A DNA stretch of 64,000 nucleotides from Ichthyophis bannanicus (GCA_033557465.1 JAWIIG010000037.1:496001-560000); one strand, 5' to 3'; counted from the stretch's first letter, positions 9,580 to 21,119 are shown. A program made the numbers and translations. Notes: a model not told the origin generated them from the letters alone.

Positions 9580-11418
9580 CAGGGCCCATGCCCCTGCCCC
9601 TTGGCCTGCTGGCTCTGTTGGGGAGCTGGAGAGGCCTGATATTGAGAGTAGGATTTGTAGGCAGCACCCTCCCTTGGGGAAAAAAAGGGCATCTTTCCCG
9701 AGCCCTTCTTTTTTTGAGAAGGGGCAGAAGTCTTTCTGGACAAGTCTCAGTCTTGATTTCTGAAGCTTTTTCAGTCATGGGCTTACCAAACAGGTTGTCA
9801 CCTCGGCAGGGGACATCGACCAACTTGTCCTGCACCCATGACTCCAGGTAGGCCTGACGGCGTGCACTGATGCCAGCCGTGGCTACCCGGGCCAAAGCCT
9901 CAAAGCCATCATAGGCTGCTCGAGAGATAAAAGTCGAGCACTCTCGGATCCCTGTGGACAAGGCCTTGAACCTCTGCAAGGGTTCCTCGGAGAGGCCAGC
10001 TGAGAACCCGACAATCTCCTTTGCCAGGTCTTGTAGGTACATGCCCATGTACAGCTGGTAAGTCTGGACACGGCAAGATAGCATAGAGCCCTGGAAGCAC
10101 TTTCTACCAAGAGCATCCAGGTTCCGGGCCTCCCGGCAGGGGGACACCAAGGAATGCATCTTCTGACTCTTCAGGCGGTGCATGGCCGATTCCACAACCA
10201 TGGAATTGTGCAGTAGCTGTGCCTTTTGGAACCCAGGGCTCTTACGGACTCGATAAATGGAATTGACCCATTTGCTAAGAACCGGCACCGAGGCCGGTGC
10301 CTCCCACATACGGAAGGAGCAGCACTTCCAGCATCGGAGGAACCGGTACAGTAAAGGCTTCCTTCGGAGGAAAATCATACTGGAGGGCATCGAGCTCCTC
10401 GGCTTGAGGCTCCTCCTCGGCGTCCCTAGGGAATGCCAAAGCCTTGGCCATGTCCCTCACGAAGTCCGAAAACCAGGTATCCTCCGGGGGGAACCTTCTC
10501 CGAGGCTCGGACTCCGGGGAGTCCGAAGGGACGCACCGTGTCTCGAAGGTGTCCGGAGACTCCTCGTCTTCCGTCTCCCACGCCAACTCCAAGGAGTCGT
10601 CGAGCGGCTCCGGCCGTGTGGGCCTCGGTTCCAGTTGCCCCGATGCTGAGGGCACCGGCGTCGACGATCTCAGCCCCGCACAGGAGGTCGAGGGGGACGT
10701 TGACCCAGGATCGACTCGAGACTTGATGGACTCGAGGATCGGCTCAGCCTTCAGGGTTGACAGATGTCGAGGTCCCGGTGGTCGGGGCAGATGCACCGGT
10801 CACATCGGCGATCAGCACCCGCTGCTGTTCCATGCAGGCAGCCAAGCTGCTCTCCAAGGCCGTCAGCCTGAGTCCAAGTTCAGGAGATTCAGCAGTCCCC
10901 GACTCAGGCCCTGAAGATGTCAGGCCCGACGTCGGTTCTCCCAGAGAAGAGTCCACGAGGACAACAGAACTTATGTGACTCGGGGAATCCGGCTCCATGT
11001 GAGGTAATTTGGATGACCTCTCCGACTCCGAGAGCCCGGAGCGGCGGTCAGGGCTACACAACCTGGCCCTTGAGGACCCAGGGGCCTCCACAGACGCCGC
11101 CCTCACGAGCTTCTAATTCCTTTTGTGCTCCCAGGTGGGAGACCCCCTCTCAGAGGAACCACTACAGCGCTTGGGGTCAGACTCCCGAGATGTCGAGGCC
11201 TCTGACGAAGTCCGGGCCCGGCCGGACGCGGACTCTGAGAAAATTCTTTCACGTTGATGCTGACGGCTCCTAAGTGCCTTCGACGACATTTTGCCGCACA
11301 GGCCACAGACCAGCGGGTCATGGTCGGGTCCGAGAAATTGGAGGCAGCAGTCATGTGTGTCGGTGAGAGACATAGGTTTCTTGCACCTATCACATTTTTT
11401 AAACCCATTGGCAGCCAT
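9580..11418 (-). pseudogene. DIRS gag-like protein (D2)
   Basis: The likely start is the ATG at 11,418 (MAANGFKKCDRCKKPM), giving a zinc-binding-like cluster CDRC, GPDH and CGLC as in A and B. A Ser/Pro/Glu-rich middle follows in broken frames (11,106-10,275). The conserved C-terminal block (10,390-9,600) has IYRVRKSPGFQKAQLLHNS, ARRQAYLESWVQ and CRGDNLFGK. At least three frameshifts or stops separate the segments, and the L2 insert adds an artificial tail. Gag identity comes from position and similarity to copy A gag; its biochemical role is inferred. Confidence 0.75.
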
Positions 11419-11599
11419 CAGGGGAAAAAGGGCCCCTTCAAGGTCAAAAGACTGGACTGCCAGTGAAATAACAAAAAAGGCGCGAATGCTAGTCATGAAG
11501 GACAAAAACCTAAAAAAGAAATTCCGGACTCGATACCGGTGTACCGAGCCCAGGCATCAAACCGGATAAGAAAAAAAGCAAAAAGCACAGGAAAAAAAT

Positions 11600-11815
11600 C
11601 TACTTTTCCCGGGTGACACGAACTCACGTCCGTTGGGCTCCGTGGAAAAAGAAAGACTGAGCAAGATGGCACCCTTGGGCGGGAAGGGGACTGCGCATGC
11701 GCGCTGCATTCCCAAAGGCTTTCCTTGAAAGCTGGGGAAATGCTCCGCACGAGGGCTCCGTCGGCGCTGACGTCACCCATATGTGAGGACTGACTTCCTG
11801 CTTGGTCCTGGAGAA
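11600..11815 (-). repeat. 5' terminal repeat of DIRS D2
   Basis: The sequence keeps the order seen in other copies: CCCAAAGGCTTTCCTTGAAAGC, GGCTCCGTCGGCGCTGACGT, CCCATATGTGAGGACTGACTTC, and a terminal CTGGTCCTGGAGA-like stretch. It is more diverged from the A/B type than D1's terminal repeat is, which fits D1 and D2 being different elements. Confidence 0.7.
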
Positions 11816-12478
11816 AGGATATTATAATGCCTCTGTATCGTTCCATTGTGCGACCACACCTTGAATATTGTGTGCAATTCTGTTCGCCGTATCTGAAAAA
11901 TGATATGTTATTAGAAAAGGTACAGAGAAGAGCCACCAAAATGCTAAAGGGGATGGAAGGATACCCCTATGAAGAGAGGCTAAAAAGGTTAGGGCTCTTC
12001 AACCTGGAAAAGAGATGACTGAGAGGAGATATGATGGGGGTCTATAAATTAATGAATGGAGTGGAACGGGGTAAACATAGATCAATTGTTTTCTCAATCA
12101 AAATATAGAAAGATTAGGGGGCATGCAATGAAGCTACAGGGTAATCTATTTAAGACTAATAAGAGAAAATATATTTTTTCACTTAACGTGTAATCAAACT
12201 CTGGAATTCGCTACTGGAGGATGTAGTAAAAGCTGTTAGTGTAGCCTGCTTTGAAAAAGTTTTGGACAAGTTCCTGGAGGAAAGGTCCATTAACCATAAT
12301 TAAAGGGGACCCAGAATATCCACTGCTTGACCCAATACAAGCATTGTGGAACCTGAGTCTTTTGGGGAAACTGCTAGGTACTTGTGACCTAGATTGGCCA
12401 CTGTTGGAAACAGGATACTGGGCTTGATGGACTTTGGTCTGACCCAGTATGGCATATCTTATGTTCTTATATTCTTGT
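11816..12478 (+). mobile_element. CR1 LINE 3' end
   Basis: The left half encodes the RT C terminus: [31 protein letters not shown] and [16 protein letters not shown], the standard CR1 order. The right half is untranslated and ends with TTGATGGACTTTGGTCTGAC and an octamer-like ATGTTCTTAT tail. Stops appear after LEKR. CR1 elements lack poly(A) and end in short tandem octamers, as here. It lies between DIRS D2 and DIRS fragment E. Other CR1 3' pieces at 27,786, 50,465 and 59,234 share this 3' sequence. Confidence 0.9.
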
Positions 12479-13835
12479 GTGAGGACAATAAGGAAGATGA
12501 CCTTCCATGTTAAAAACTAGCGAGGTCATGGCCCTAGGGTTCAAAAGGCGGCTTGAGAAGTTGCTCTAGAATGATGTTGAGGTCTCATGCCACTGGTGGT
12601 GCTCTGATGGGAGGCTTGGTCAGCAAAAGGCCTCTCATGAAGCATGCTTTGAAGCAGCTATGAGGAGATGGGCTGTCCATCCAAGGGATGATGAGAGGCT
12701 GCAATTGCACTTACCGAGTTGGTCTTGAGACTTGATGAGGACAGGTGGAGAAGATACTGCAGGAGCATCTCCACTGGAGCCGAAAAGGGACTAAGATCCT
12801 TCTGGGAACACCTGAGAGAGAACCTATGCCACTTGAAGGCATAACATCATCTGGTGGATGGTTCCTGGAAGCTAAGAGGATCTCCTTAACCTCCTGAGTA
12901 TGGTTAAGATCTTGTAATGCTATGTTTTCAGCAGCCATGCTGTGAGGTGGAGAGACTGTGGATTGGGATGCAGGGTCCACTACTCCTGGGAGAGGAGGTC
13001 TGGAGCAGATCCAAGATCTAGGGGGTTGAGTCTGAGACAGACATAGCAGGAGAGGAAACCACAGCTGATGTGGCCAGCAGGGCTATGAGTATCATGAAGC
13101 CCCTGTCCACTTGCAGCTTGAAAAGTGTTGTGGAAATTAGAGGGATGGGAGGGAAGGCATATGGGAGCCCTTGACCCCAGTGGAGGTGAAATGCATCCAC
13201 CTGGTGGTTACCCGACATGGGAGTCCTGGTGCAGAATCGAGGAAGCTTGGTATTCTGCGGAGTGGCTATCTCTGAAGTCCCCCAGGTCTGAAAGATAAAG
13301 GATGCTGTCACCTTGTGGAGAGACCATGTGTGAGGAAGAAGGAACCGACTCAATTTGTCTGACAAGATTTTTCTCCCCTGGGAGATACACCTCCAAGTGG
13401 TGTATCTGATGAGCAATGGCAAAGGACCAGAGATGGAGAGAGCCTCCCTGCAGAGGGGCCAAGATCCCATTCCTCTCTGCTTGTTCACATAGAACATGGT
13501 TACCCGGACCCTATGGTAACATAGGTGCTCTTGAAACACCCTGATGTCGTTGAAAATAGCCCGAAGCTCTAGTAAATTTATCTGGAGTTGTGACTCCTGT
13601 TCCATCTAGAGGCCCTGAGTAAAGAGTGTCCCCAGATGAGTCCCAAACCCCAGTTTGGAGGCATCCGTCATCAGGGTACATTGATGTGGAGGCATCTAAA
13701 AAGGTGAACCAACGAGGAGATTCTTTGGCAAACACCACCACTGAAGGGATGTGGCCAGAGGGGTAGAGACTTGGATCTTGTCCCTGAGACGGTCTGAGGC
13801 CTGTCTCCACTGTGAAGCCAGAGCCTATTGGGCAT
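12479..13835 (-). mobile_element. DIRS fragment E (RT end, RNase H, recombinase start)
   Basis: On the minus strand 13,605-13,018 reads an RNase H with INLLELRAIFNDIRVFQ, MFYVNKQRG and LSDKLSRFLLPH. Then follow the inter-domain segment (FPPIPLISTTLFKLQ) and the recombinase start (QEVKEILLASRN, near 12,880), with further recombinase similarity down to 12,480. Part of the RT thumb region can be read in broken frames up to 13,835. No terminal repeats and no gag are attached. It may once have belonged with the 5' end piece F (20,716-21,035), but that is only a guess. Confidence 0.75.
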
Positions 13836-13974
13836 ATGCCTATTGGGCAAACTACCCGGTCGCTCTATCAGGAAAAACAGGAACAATACAAGCAGCTAAT
13901 CAACCAACAAATAGAAGCACCATACCAATCTTCTCCTCGAAGCAAAAAAAACAAGTCTCATGAGCTCTTCGGTA
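13836..13974. other. Unassigned 139-bp spacer
   Basis: Plus-strand frames are open here (for example one containing NQPTNRSTIPIFSSKQKKQ), with some flavour of a retroviral RT start, but the stretch is too short to assign. It separates DIRS fragment E from DIRS copy B. Confidence 0.4.
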
Positions 13975-14345
13975 TAGCACAGTTACTTAACTGTAACAGG
14001 TGATCTCTGGGAACAGCAGGAATAAGTCTTCACATATGGGTATCGTCAATACCGACGGAGCCTGCACGGGAACGCTCCCCAGCGTCCAAGAGGAACGTTT
14101 TTGGGAGCATCCCACAGCGCCTGCGCACTGCCTTCCCGCCTTTTCCAACTGCCTCTCTCCAGTTCGAGTTTTAAGCTGAGACAAAGACAGAGAGAGAGGA
14201 AAGGAAAGATAGATAGAGAGATACAACTCCTAGGGGAGGTGGGTGGTTGTGAAGACTTATTCCTGCTGTTCCCAGAGATCACCTGTTACAGGTAAGTAAA
14301 TGTGTTATCTCCAGGAACAAGCAGGAATGAGTCTTCACATATGGG
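13975..14345 (-). repeat. 3' terminal repeat and internal complementary region of DIRS B
   Basis: The outer end (about 13,978-14,040, with TAACAGGTGATCTCTGGGA) is complementary to 14,249-14,300. Directly after it, 14,305-14,345 (TTATCTCCAGGAACAAGCAG onward) is complementary to the 5' end at 19,635-19,673. The terminal repeat proper (14,028-14,165) is the inverse of 19,505-19,640. Confidence 0.85.
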
Positions 14346-14459
14346 GACTCCCCAGCTAGAGATGCCAGGGAGATCCCCAAGGTTGTGAGTCCCTGAGAAG
14401 GGCTCTACCTCCCTCCATGGATCTCGGGCATCCAACCAGGGATGGGGGGTAGGAGTTGT

Positions 14460-15540
14460 CTAAGTATGGAACAGGTGTTCGAGAACAGCCTGACCAAACA
14501 AGGCATCCCGGCGGGAGTCCTTGTCCAAGCAGTAATGGGCTGTAAAGGTATGAACCGAGGCCCAGGTGGCCGCACGACAGATTTGGTCGATGGACACAGA
14601 GTTTAGATGAGCCATAGAGGCTGCCATGGCCCTCACATTGAGAGCTGTGACATGGCCCTCTAGAGAAAGGTTCTTACTCTGGTAGGCGAAAGAAATACAC
14701 TGAGCAATCCAATTGGACAGAGTTCTCTTAGAGACTGGAAGTCCTAAATGAGAGGGATCAAAAGCAACAGAGTTGAGAAGACTGCCTATGCTGCTGTGTC
14801 CTTTGTAAGTAAAAAGCAAGTGCTCTCTTACAATCCAGGGTATGGAGATTCCTCTCTGCACTTGATGCGTGAGGTCCTGGAAAAAAGACAGGTAAATACA
14901 CCTCTTGATTCAGATGAAAAGGAGAAACCACTTTAGGCATAAAGTGTGGATTGGTCCTGAGGACTACCTTGTCATGATGGAACCTAGTGTAAGGAGGATT
15001 AGCCACCAAGGCTTGCAGCTCACTGATGCGGCGAGCTGAAGTGACTGCAATGAGAAAAATAACCTTCCATGAAAGAAATTTCAAGGAGGTAGTGGCTAAG
15101 GGTTCAAAGGGTGGCTTCATAAGCTGGCCAAGAACTAGATTCAAATCCCATGCCACTGGAGGTGGTCTAATGGGAGGTTTAGTCAAAAGAAGGCCTCTCA
15201 TGAACCTTGCTATAAGAGGATGAGAGGAAATAGGTTGTCCATTGAGAGGCTTAAGGGATGCCGCAATAGCACTCAAATGGACTCTTACTGAATTCGTTTT
15301 AAGGCCTGCATGGGATAAATGCAGCAAATACTCCAGTAGAGAATTCAGAGGTATTGCCAAAGAGTTAAGACCCTTCTCTGCACACCAAATGGTAAACCTC
15401 TTCCATTTAAAAGCATAGGAACGTCTGGTGGAAGGCTTTCTGGAAGCATGAAGGATATCCTTCACTTGCTGAGAAAGATGCAAATCCTGAAGGTCTGGGC
15501 CTTCAGCAACCAGGCCCTGAGATGAAGAGACTGGGGATTT
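14460..15540 (-). pseudogene. DIRS tyrosine recombinase (copy B)
   Basis: The N-terminal part reads SQQVKDILHASRKPSTRRSY and WCAEKGLNSL, like a SAM-type core-binding domain. The catalytic domain has box I SARRISELQAL with the arginine kept, then HLNQEVYLPVFFPGPHAS. A frameshift near 14,760-14,860 separates the last part, SNWIAQCISFAYQ to TFTAHYCLDKDS. Box II reads LNVR, so the histidine is replaced while the arginine stays; the tyrosine is present. The start overlaps the end of RNase H in another frame, as usual in DIRS elements. In this family it would insert the circular cDNA by recombination. Confidence 0.85.
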
Positions 15541-17246
15541 GGGTGCCACAATGTTCCCTGCTCTTGGGACAGGAGGTCTGGAGCAGATCCCAAGTCCAGG
15601 GAGGGAGCTTGAGAGAGAAGCAGAAGTATAGGGTACCACACTTGGCGTGGCCAATGTGGTGCTATGAGGATCATAGACCCCCTGTCTCTCTGAAGCTTGA
15701 ACGGTGTCTTGGGAAATAGGGGAATGGGTGGGAAGGCATAGAGGAAGCCTTGCCCCCAGTGAAGGAAGAAGGCATCCCTGGCCTGAACTCCCTGACATGG
15801 AATCCTGGAACAGAACCGGGGAAGTTTGGCATTCCACGGACTTGAAAACAGGTCTATGTCTGGGGTTCCCCAAATTTGAAAGATCCTGGCTATCTGGTCC
15901 CCATGGAGGGACTATTCGTGTGGAAGCAGAACTCGACTGAGTCTGTCTGCCCAAGAGTTTTGAACTCCTGGAAGATACACTGCCATGAGATGAATTTGAT
16001 GCTCTCTGGCGAAGGCCCACAATCTCAGAGCTTCGTTACAAAGCGACAGAGAGCCAGTTCCCCCCTGCTTGTTTACGTAGAACATGGCTACTTGGTTGCC
16101 CGTGTGGATGAGGACTGTCTTGTAGCTGAGAAGGGTGTGGAAGACTCTGAGAGCTAGAAAAATTGCTCTGAGCTCTAAGAGGTTGATATGTAGAGATGTC
16201 TCCTGTGGAGACCAGATGCCCTGGGTGGAGAGATCTTGTAGATGAGCCCCCCAGCCCTTTGGGGAGGCATCTGTTGTAAGGGTTGCTTGGGGTAACACCT
16301 GTTGAAAGGGGGACCCCCCAGCAACAGATTTTGGGTGGATTTCCACCACTGGAGAGAGCAAAAAAGGCAACTGGAGGTTGCTATTTTGTCTGACAGGCAC
16401 CCTGATGCCTGGGTCCATTGGGTGGACAAAATCCATTGAGCTGCCCTCATGTGGAGACGAGCATAAGGGACCACATGCATGGTTGAGGCCATGTGGCCTA
16501 ACAGTTGTAACATCTCTCGAGCAGTTAAATGGGACTTTAACTGAATCTGGGAGGCTAACTGCACCAAGCGTAGGCAACGGGCCTGGGGAAGATAGGCCCT
16601 TGCAGTGGTGGTATCCAGTAAGGCCCCTATGAACTCTAGAGATTGAGTAGGGGTGAGATGGGACTTTGGGATGTTTATTACAAGTCCCAGATACTGAAGA
16701 ATATGCCTTGTGCAGGCCAGGGAAGCCTGGGCCTCTGACAGGGATGGAGCTCTGATGAGCCACTCGTCCAGATATGGGAATACAAATATTCCTAGAGTGC
16801 GTAGAAATGCAGCTACTACTGCCATGCATTTTGTAAACACCCTTGGAGCAGAGGCCAGACCGAAGGGAAGCACTCTGTATTGATAGTGCTTTCCCTGGAA
16901 AAGGAACCGAAGGAACCTTCTGTGTGCTGGATGGATGAGAACATGGGTGTACGCATCCTTGAGATCTAGAGAACAAAGCCAGTCCTGACTCTGGAGGTAT
17001 GGAAGGAGAGTACCGAGAGAAATCATCTTGAATTTCTCCTTGTACAGAAACTTGTTCAATTCTCTGAGATCTAATATGGGTCTGTAGCCCCCTGTTTTCT
17101 TTGGGATGAGAAAGTAGGGGGGAGTAGAACCCTGACCCCTGTTGAAGAAGGGGTACTTCTTCTATTGCCTCTTGGGCAAGAAGGGTAGCAATCTCCTGAC
17201 CCAGAAGGTCGAGAAGAGATGTTGGAGAATTGAACTGTCTCACCAT
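15462..17246 (-). pseudogene. DIRS reverse transcriptase-RNase H (copy B)
   Basis: The frame opens near 17,246 with FNSPTSLLDLLGQ and EEVPLLQQGSGFYS, shifts near 17,070, and continues as NKFLYKEKFKMISLG, WLCSLDLKDAYTHV and LPFGLASAPRVFTK. The active site reads FPYLDEWLI: the second catalytic aspartate is glutamate (codon at 16,763-16,765), unlike YLDDW in A and D2. After another shift the RNase H has TTDASPKGWGAH-type and LLELRAIFLALRVF blocks, but the third acid is glycine (HTGNQV, codon 16,098-16,100; HTDNQV in A). WADRLSR remains. Both activities are therefore lost. Confidence 0.9.
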
Positions 17247-17429
17247 GGTGTGAGGGGGAAGGTTTGAGACATGAAGCTTCTACCCTTCCCTTATGATGGA
17301 GAGGGTCCATTGCTCTGTTGTGATTTGTTCCCATCTGGGAGCAAAGTGAGCTAACCTTCCTGGAATGGTGAGAGGCTCTGGATGTTCTAGAGCCAGAAAG
17401 GCTAAGTTCTCTAGGTGTAAGTCAAAGGC

Positions 17430-19287
17430 CCTGAGGAGGCTGAGGCTGTTGGGCCGTAGCAGTCCTAGCAGCCTTAGGCTTGGCCTGTTTCGGTTGTTGC
17501 TGTTTCTTTGTAGCAAAACGACCTACAGAAGATGACTGCTGACTATAAGCAGAATAATATTTCCCTTTTTTGGGAAAAAAAACCCCTTTTTGAACCACCT
17601 TTTCTTAAAAGGAGCAGAAGTAGACTTTGAAAGTCTATCTAAAGCAGAATTTTCAGCATCCATTTGGGTGGCCTTTGCTTGCCAATCTTTGCCAAAAAGG
17701 TTTTCACCTGTACAAGGAAGGTTTCCTAGTCCATCTTGAACCCAAGGTTCCAAATCAGAAGCTTGTAACCAAGCAACTCTGCGTGCACCTATGGCAATAG
17801 CCGAGGCTCTGCTGGCACCTTCAAAGGAGTCAAAGGCGGCAAGGTTGGAAAACTTAGAAATATCCTGGGCATGTTTGAGCCAGGTGAGGAACTCTTCCCT
17901 TTTATCTTCTGAAATAAAAGGAGATAAAGTTTGCAGGTGATCTGTAACCTCTTTTAGAAACATCCCCATATAGAGACTATATGAGTTGATTCTGGCAACA
18001 AGCATACTGGCCTGGAAAATTCTCCTGCCAAAGGCATTTAGAGTCCTGCATGCTCTTTCTGGAGGAGCAGAAGAGTGCCTTTTTGTACTCTTTATCTTCT
18101 TCATAGTAGACACCACCATAATGAAGTGGTGAGGAAGCTGAGTCTTATGGAAGCCAGGACAAGGAGGAACACGATACATGGTGTCCAACCTGCGAGAATG
18201 AGGGGAAGTGGTGAGAGGAGTCTCCCATATGCCCAACATGTGATCATAAAGAATCGCATGTATTGGTAAAGTGGCTGCCTCTTTAGGAGCCTTAGGATAT
18301 AGTAAAATATCTAATTTTTTGGCTCTAGGCACTGTCTCAGGGGCCACTGAGATGGAAAGGCCCCTGGCCACTTCCCTGATGAAGTCTTGGAAAGACAAGT
18401 CCTCTGGAGGAGACATTGTCCGTTTTGGAGAAGAGGGCTCCTGAGGATGGATCATCGATGCTTCGACAGAGACCTCTGATTCATCAGAGTCTTCAGAGGA
18501 ATCGAAGTATCGCCTGTCTGGATGCTCTTGCAGAGCCTGATACGCGTACCGGGCGGTATCGACATCGGGAGTGATCGGTACCGATTCGGTACCGATGGGC
18601 ATCACAGAACAGTGTACCGCTGCAGTCGATACCGAAGCCGATGTCGATGCAATCGGTACGGCACCGGAACCGATATCGGTACCGGTGCCGAAGTCGGTAC
18701 CGAAAACGGAGTTTGTTGCGGTACTGAAGGCGTCGAAGCTTGTATGAATGCCGTGATGGCACGCTGCATGGTCAGAATATTCTGATCCATCGATGCCACC
18801 AATGTCTGGATGTCAGTACCGGTGGGAACCACCGGTACCCCAGAACATGGCAACAGGTGATCGGTTGAGGCCGAGCCATCGATGTCAACCTGTGACCCCA
18901 TAAAGCTTTGGAAGCCGGAGCCTCCCGCCGGGGTAATTTTGCCGGTGCGGATTCCTCGAGGGCAAGCCTGGAGGCATCTCTATACTTAGAGGGAGATTTA
19001 CCCTTCGAGGACCGGCTGGACTTAAGTTTGATTACCTGAGATCCATGTGAGGAAGAAGCAGCCCTGGAAGACGTCGATGCAACTGAAGCTGCATCAGAGG
19101 GAAACAGGGTACTGAGCTTGGCTGCTCGATTCTGTAGACCTCTTTTTGACATCATGGAACAGGACTCACAATCCGTGATGGAATGGTCAGGACCTAAACA
19201 TTTTAGACACCATTCATGTGTGTCGGTGACAGAAATAGTGCCGCTGCACTTCGTGCACTTTTTAAACCCAGAGGCGGGCTTTTCCAT
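17430..19287 (-). pseudogene. DIRS gag-like protein (copy B)
   Basis: Translation would start at the ATG at 19,287 (MEKPASGFKKCTKCSG). The cluster CTKC, HEWCLKCLGPDH, CESC follows, then a basic Ser-rich part, a GGTACCG-encoded linker broken by frameshifts (18,540-18,840), and a long conserved part from 18,605 to about 17,530. The latter holds RRLDTMYRVPPCPGFHKTQ, NAFGRRIFQASML, IGARRVAWLQASDL and CTGENLFGKDW. The basic Gln/Lys/Ala-rich tail is in another frame. It is about 85-90% similar by eye to the intact gag of copy A. Confidence 0.85.
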
Positions 19288-19350
19288 GAGGAAACATTTT
19301 TGTAGGCCTAAGGCCCAAGAAGAAAAAAGCACTGAAGTGAGAAACAGAGG

Positions 19351-19370
19351 TTTTTTTTTTTTTTTTTTTA
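19351..19370. repeat. T homopolymer in the DIRS B leader
   Basis: About 19 T residues lie between the 5' terminal repeat and gag. Copy A has a similar T-run at 56,285-56,298, so an A-rich leader stretch is a family trait that has expanded. Confidence 0.8.
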
Positions 19371-19479
19371 GAATAAAGAAAGAAAAGACCGGCGGTGCCG
19401 GTCCGGCGTCGAGAAGGCAGACACGCGACTAAAAAAATAAAAGAAAATAAAGAAATTCTTCAGCGGTGACAGGAACACG

Positions 19480-19673
19480 ACCTGCTGGCTCCGCGGAAAA
19501 GAAGAACTGGAGAGAGGCAGTTGGAAAAGGCGGGAAGGCAGCGCGCAGGCGCTGTGGGATGCTCCCAAAAGCTTTCCTCTTGGACGCTGGGGAGCGTTCC
19601 CGCGCAGGCTCCGTCGGTACCGACGATACCCATATGTGAAGACTCATTCCTGCTTGTACCTGGAGATAGTATA
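19480..19673 (-). repeat. 5' terminal repeat of DIRS B
   Basis: It contains GTGGGATGCTCCCAAAAGC, GGCTCCGTCGGTACCGACGA, CCCATATGTGAAGACTCATT and ends at CCTGGAGATAGTATA. The inner part is the inverse of 14,028-14,165 and the last 40 bp are complementary to 14,305-14,345. Confidence 0.85.
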
Positions 19674-19689
19674 GTCCACACGCTTACTA

Positions 19690-20715
19690 AGGATCCAAGC
19701 AACACTGGATTGATTAAAATCTCCCCAGAATCCTTTGCACAACACCTGGCTACCAAACCCCTCCCAGTATCGAACTAGCGCAAGAGGTAAACCACACACC
19801 TGCAACTACCATCCCCAACACCACATGGAACGAATTTCACATACCCACAAAGAACGAAATCACCCATACCATATCTAGCCTCAATACCAGCACTGCACCT
19901 ATGGATCCCTGCCCGGTCACATGGGTCAAGACAGCTAACGAAGAGCTAGCAAGCCACATCCAGAAGATAACCCACCCTTCACTAACCCAGGCCTACATGC
20001 CCCCACCTCTCAAGCTTGCTACCATACGCACTATATCCAAGCTTATCACCCCCTCTCCTACTGACCCATCAACCTATCGTCCAATTTCCAGCCTCCCCTT
20101 CCTAGCCAAGATTCTGGAGAAGACGGTATATCGACAGCTTCAGGACCATGTAGACACCCATGCACCGCTCGACATCCATGCACCACTCGACCCCCTCCAA
20201 TACGGCTTCAGACCTCTTCACAACATTGAATACCTGCTTACACTGCTCCTAGACAATCTCATCAAAGGAATAAACAATATCAAGATGGGCTTCCTCCTCA
20301 TCTTCACTGATAAGAGCTGCTTTCTACACCGTATCCCACCCTGTTCTCCTCAGAAGACTAGAGGCCATTGGTCTTCGCAACACCACACTCAAATGGTTCA
20401 ACTCATACCTCAACGGAAGACAGCAACAAGTCAAGATCGGAGCCACCACGTCGTCTCCATTTCCATTAAAACAAGGAGTACCACCTCAAGGATCCTCCTT
20501 ATCCGCCCTACTCTTTAACCTCAACGTCCAACCCATCTGCAAACTCATAGCACAACATGACATCCAATATGCACTCTATGCCGACGACATCATGATCTAC
20601 ACCCGAATTGATTTAGACAAGCCTGACTATGTGCCTATAACCAATTGCCTCCATGATTTATCCCGATGGCTGACAACAACCTCAAGATCAACTATAAGAA
20701 AACAGAAGCTCTTAC
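19690..20715 (+). pseudogene. L2-clade LINE ORF2 fragment (L2-B)
   Basis: Broken frames read, in order, the pre-RT segment (DPCPVTWVKTANEELASH), YRPISSLPFLAKILEKTVYR (RT motif 0-1), DPLQYGFRPLHN, LRRLEAIGLRNTTLKWFNSY, GSSLSALLFNLNVQPICKL and the active site YALYADDIMIY (about 20,575). It stops shortly after, near KTEAL, where DIRS piece F begins. At least four frameshifts or stops are needed to read it. The 3' half and tail are missing, so the fragment is bounded by DIRS B on one side and DIRS F on the other. Confidence 0.8.
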
Positions 20716-21035
20716 AGGAAAGAAAATAAGAAAGAAAGGAAAGAACCGACGGTGTTGGTTCCTGCATCGATGGGAAGGTAGACGCAAACCACAAAAAAAC
20801 CCTAAAAGAAACAGAATTAATGAATTTTCTGTGGTGACAGGATTTGCTTTCTGCTGGCTCTGAGGAAAACAAAGAACCGAGGAGGGAGAGTTGGGAAGGC
20901 AGCAATGCAGGTGCAGTGAGATACTCCCAAAAGCTTTCTTATTGGATGCTGGGGAGTATTCCTGAGCGGGCTCCATTGGTACCGACCTTACCATATGTGA
21001 AGACTACATTCCTGCTTGTTCCTGGAGATAACTGC
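20716..21035 (-). mobile_element. DIRS 5' end only (piece F)
   Basis: This piece has the leader and 5' terminal repeat of a DIRS: AAGAACCGACGG, the CTGTGGTGACAGGA block, ATACTCCCAAAAGC, GGCTCCATTGGTACCGAC, CCATATGTGAAGACTACATTC and CTGGAGATAAC at 21,035. No gag follows on its 3' side; an L2 fragment lies there instead. It marks a rearranged or internally deleted element. Confidence 0.75.
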
Positions 21036-21119
21036 ATCTTTCACATCAACAAATGTAGGTTCAGAGAGCATCTTTTGAAGTGAGATATCAGGTAGCATAG
21101 GCAAGAAAGCCTCATACAA

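Larger units (their letters stand above)
6672..11815 (-). mobile_element. DIRS copy D2 (5' end to mid-recombinase)
   Basis: A 5.1-kb DIRS runs right to left: 5' terminal repeat (about 11,815-11,600), gag (11,418-9,580), RT-RNase H (9,322-7,429) and recombinase (to 6,672). It has lost its own 3' end, replaced by D1. Its gag is more GC-rich and clearly diverged from A and B, so it is another subfamily. A small plus-strand L2 3' end lies between gag and RT (9,395-9,578). Confidence 0.85.
13975..19673 (-). mobile_element. DIRS retrotransposon copy B, full length, inactivated
   Basis: The element spans about 5.7 kb with a 3' terminal repeat and internal complementary region at 13,975-14,345, recombinase, RT-RNase H, gag, and a 5' terminal repeat ending at about 19,673. 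It belongs to the same subfamily as copy A (nearly the same gag start and pol). Every gene carries stops, frameshifts or lost catalytic residues. DIRS elements do not normally duplicate the target site, and no duplication is visible. Confidence 0.9.

Noticed and set aside
13836..13974. Possible retroviral-type RT start (NQPTNRSTIPIFSSKQKKQ)
   Set aside because: It is too short, needs a frameshift and has no neighbouring retroviral gene or LTR.
15912..17246. Long minus-strand frame of 444 codons taken as a single protein
   Set aside because: Only its two ends match RT and RNase H; the middle is an out-of-frame reading of the RT, which is coded in the 17,059-16,175 frame.
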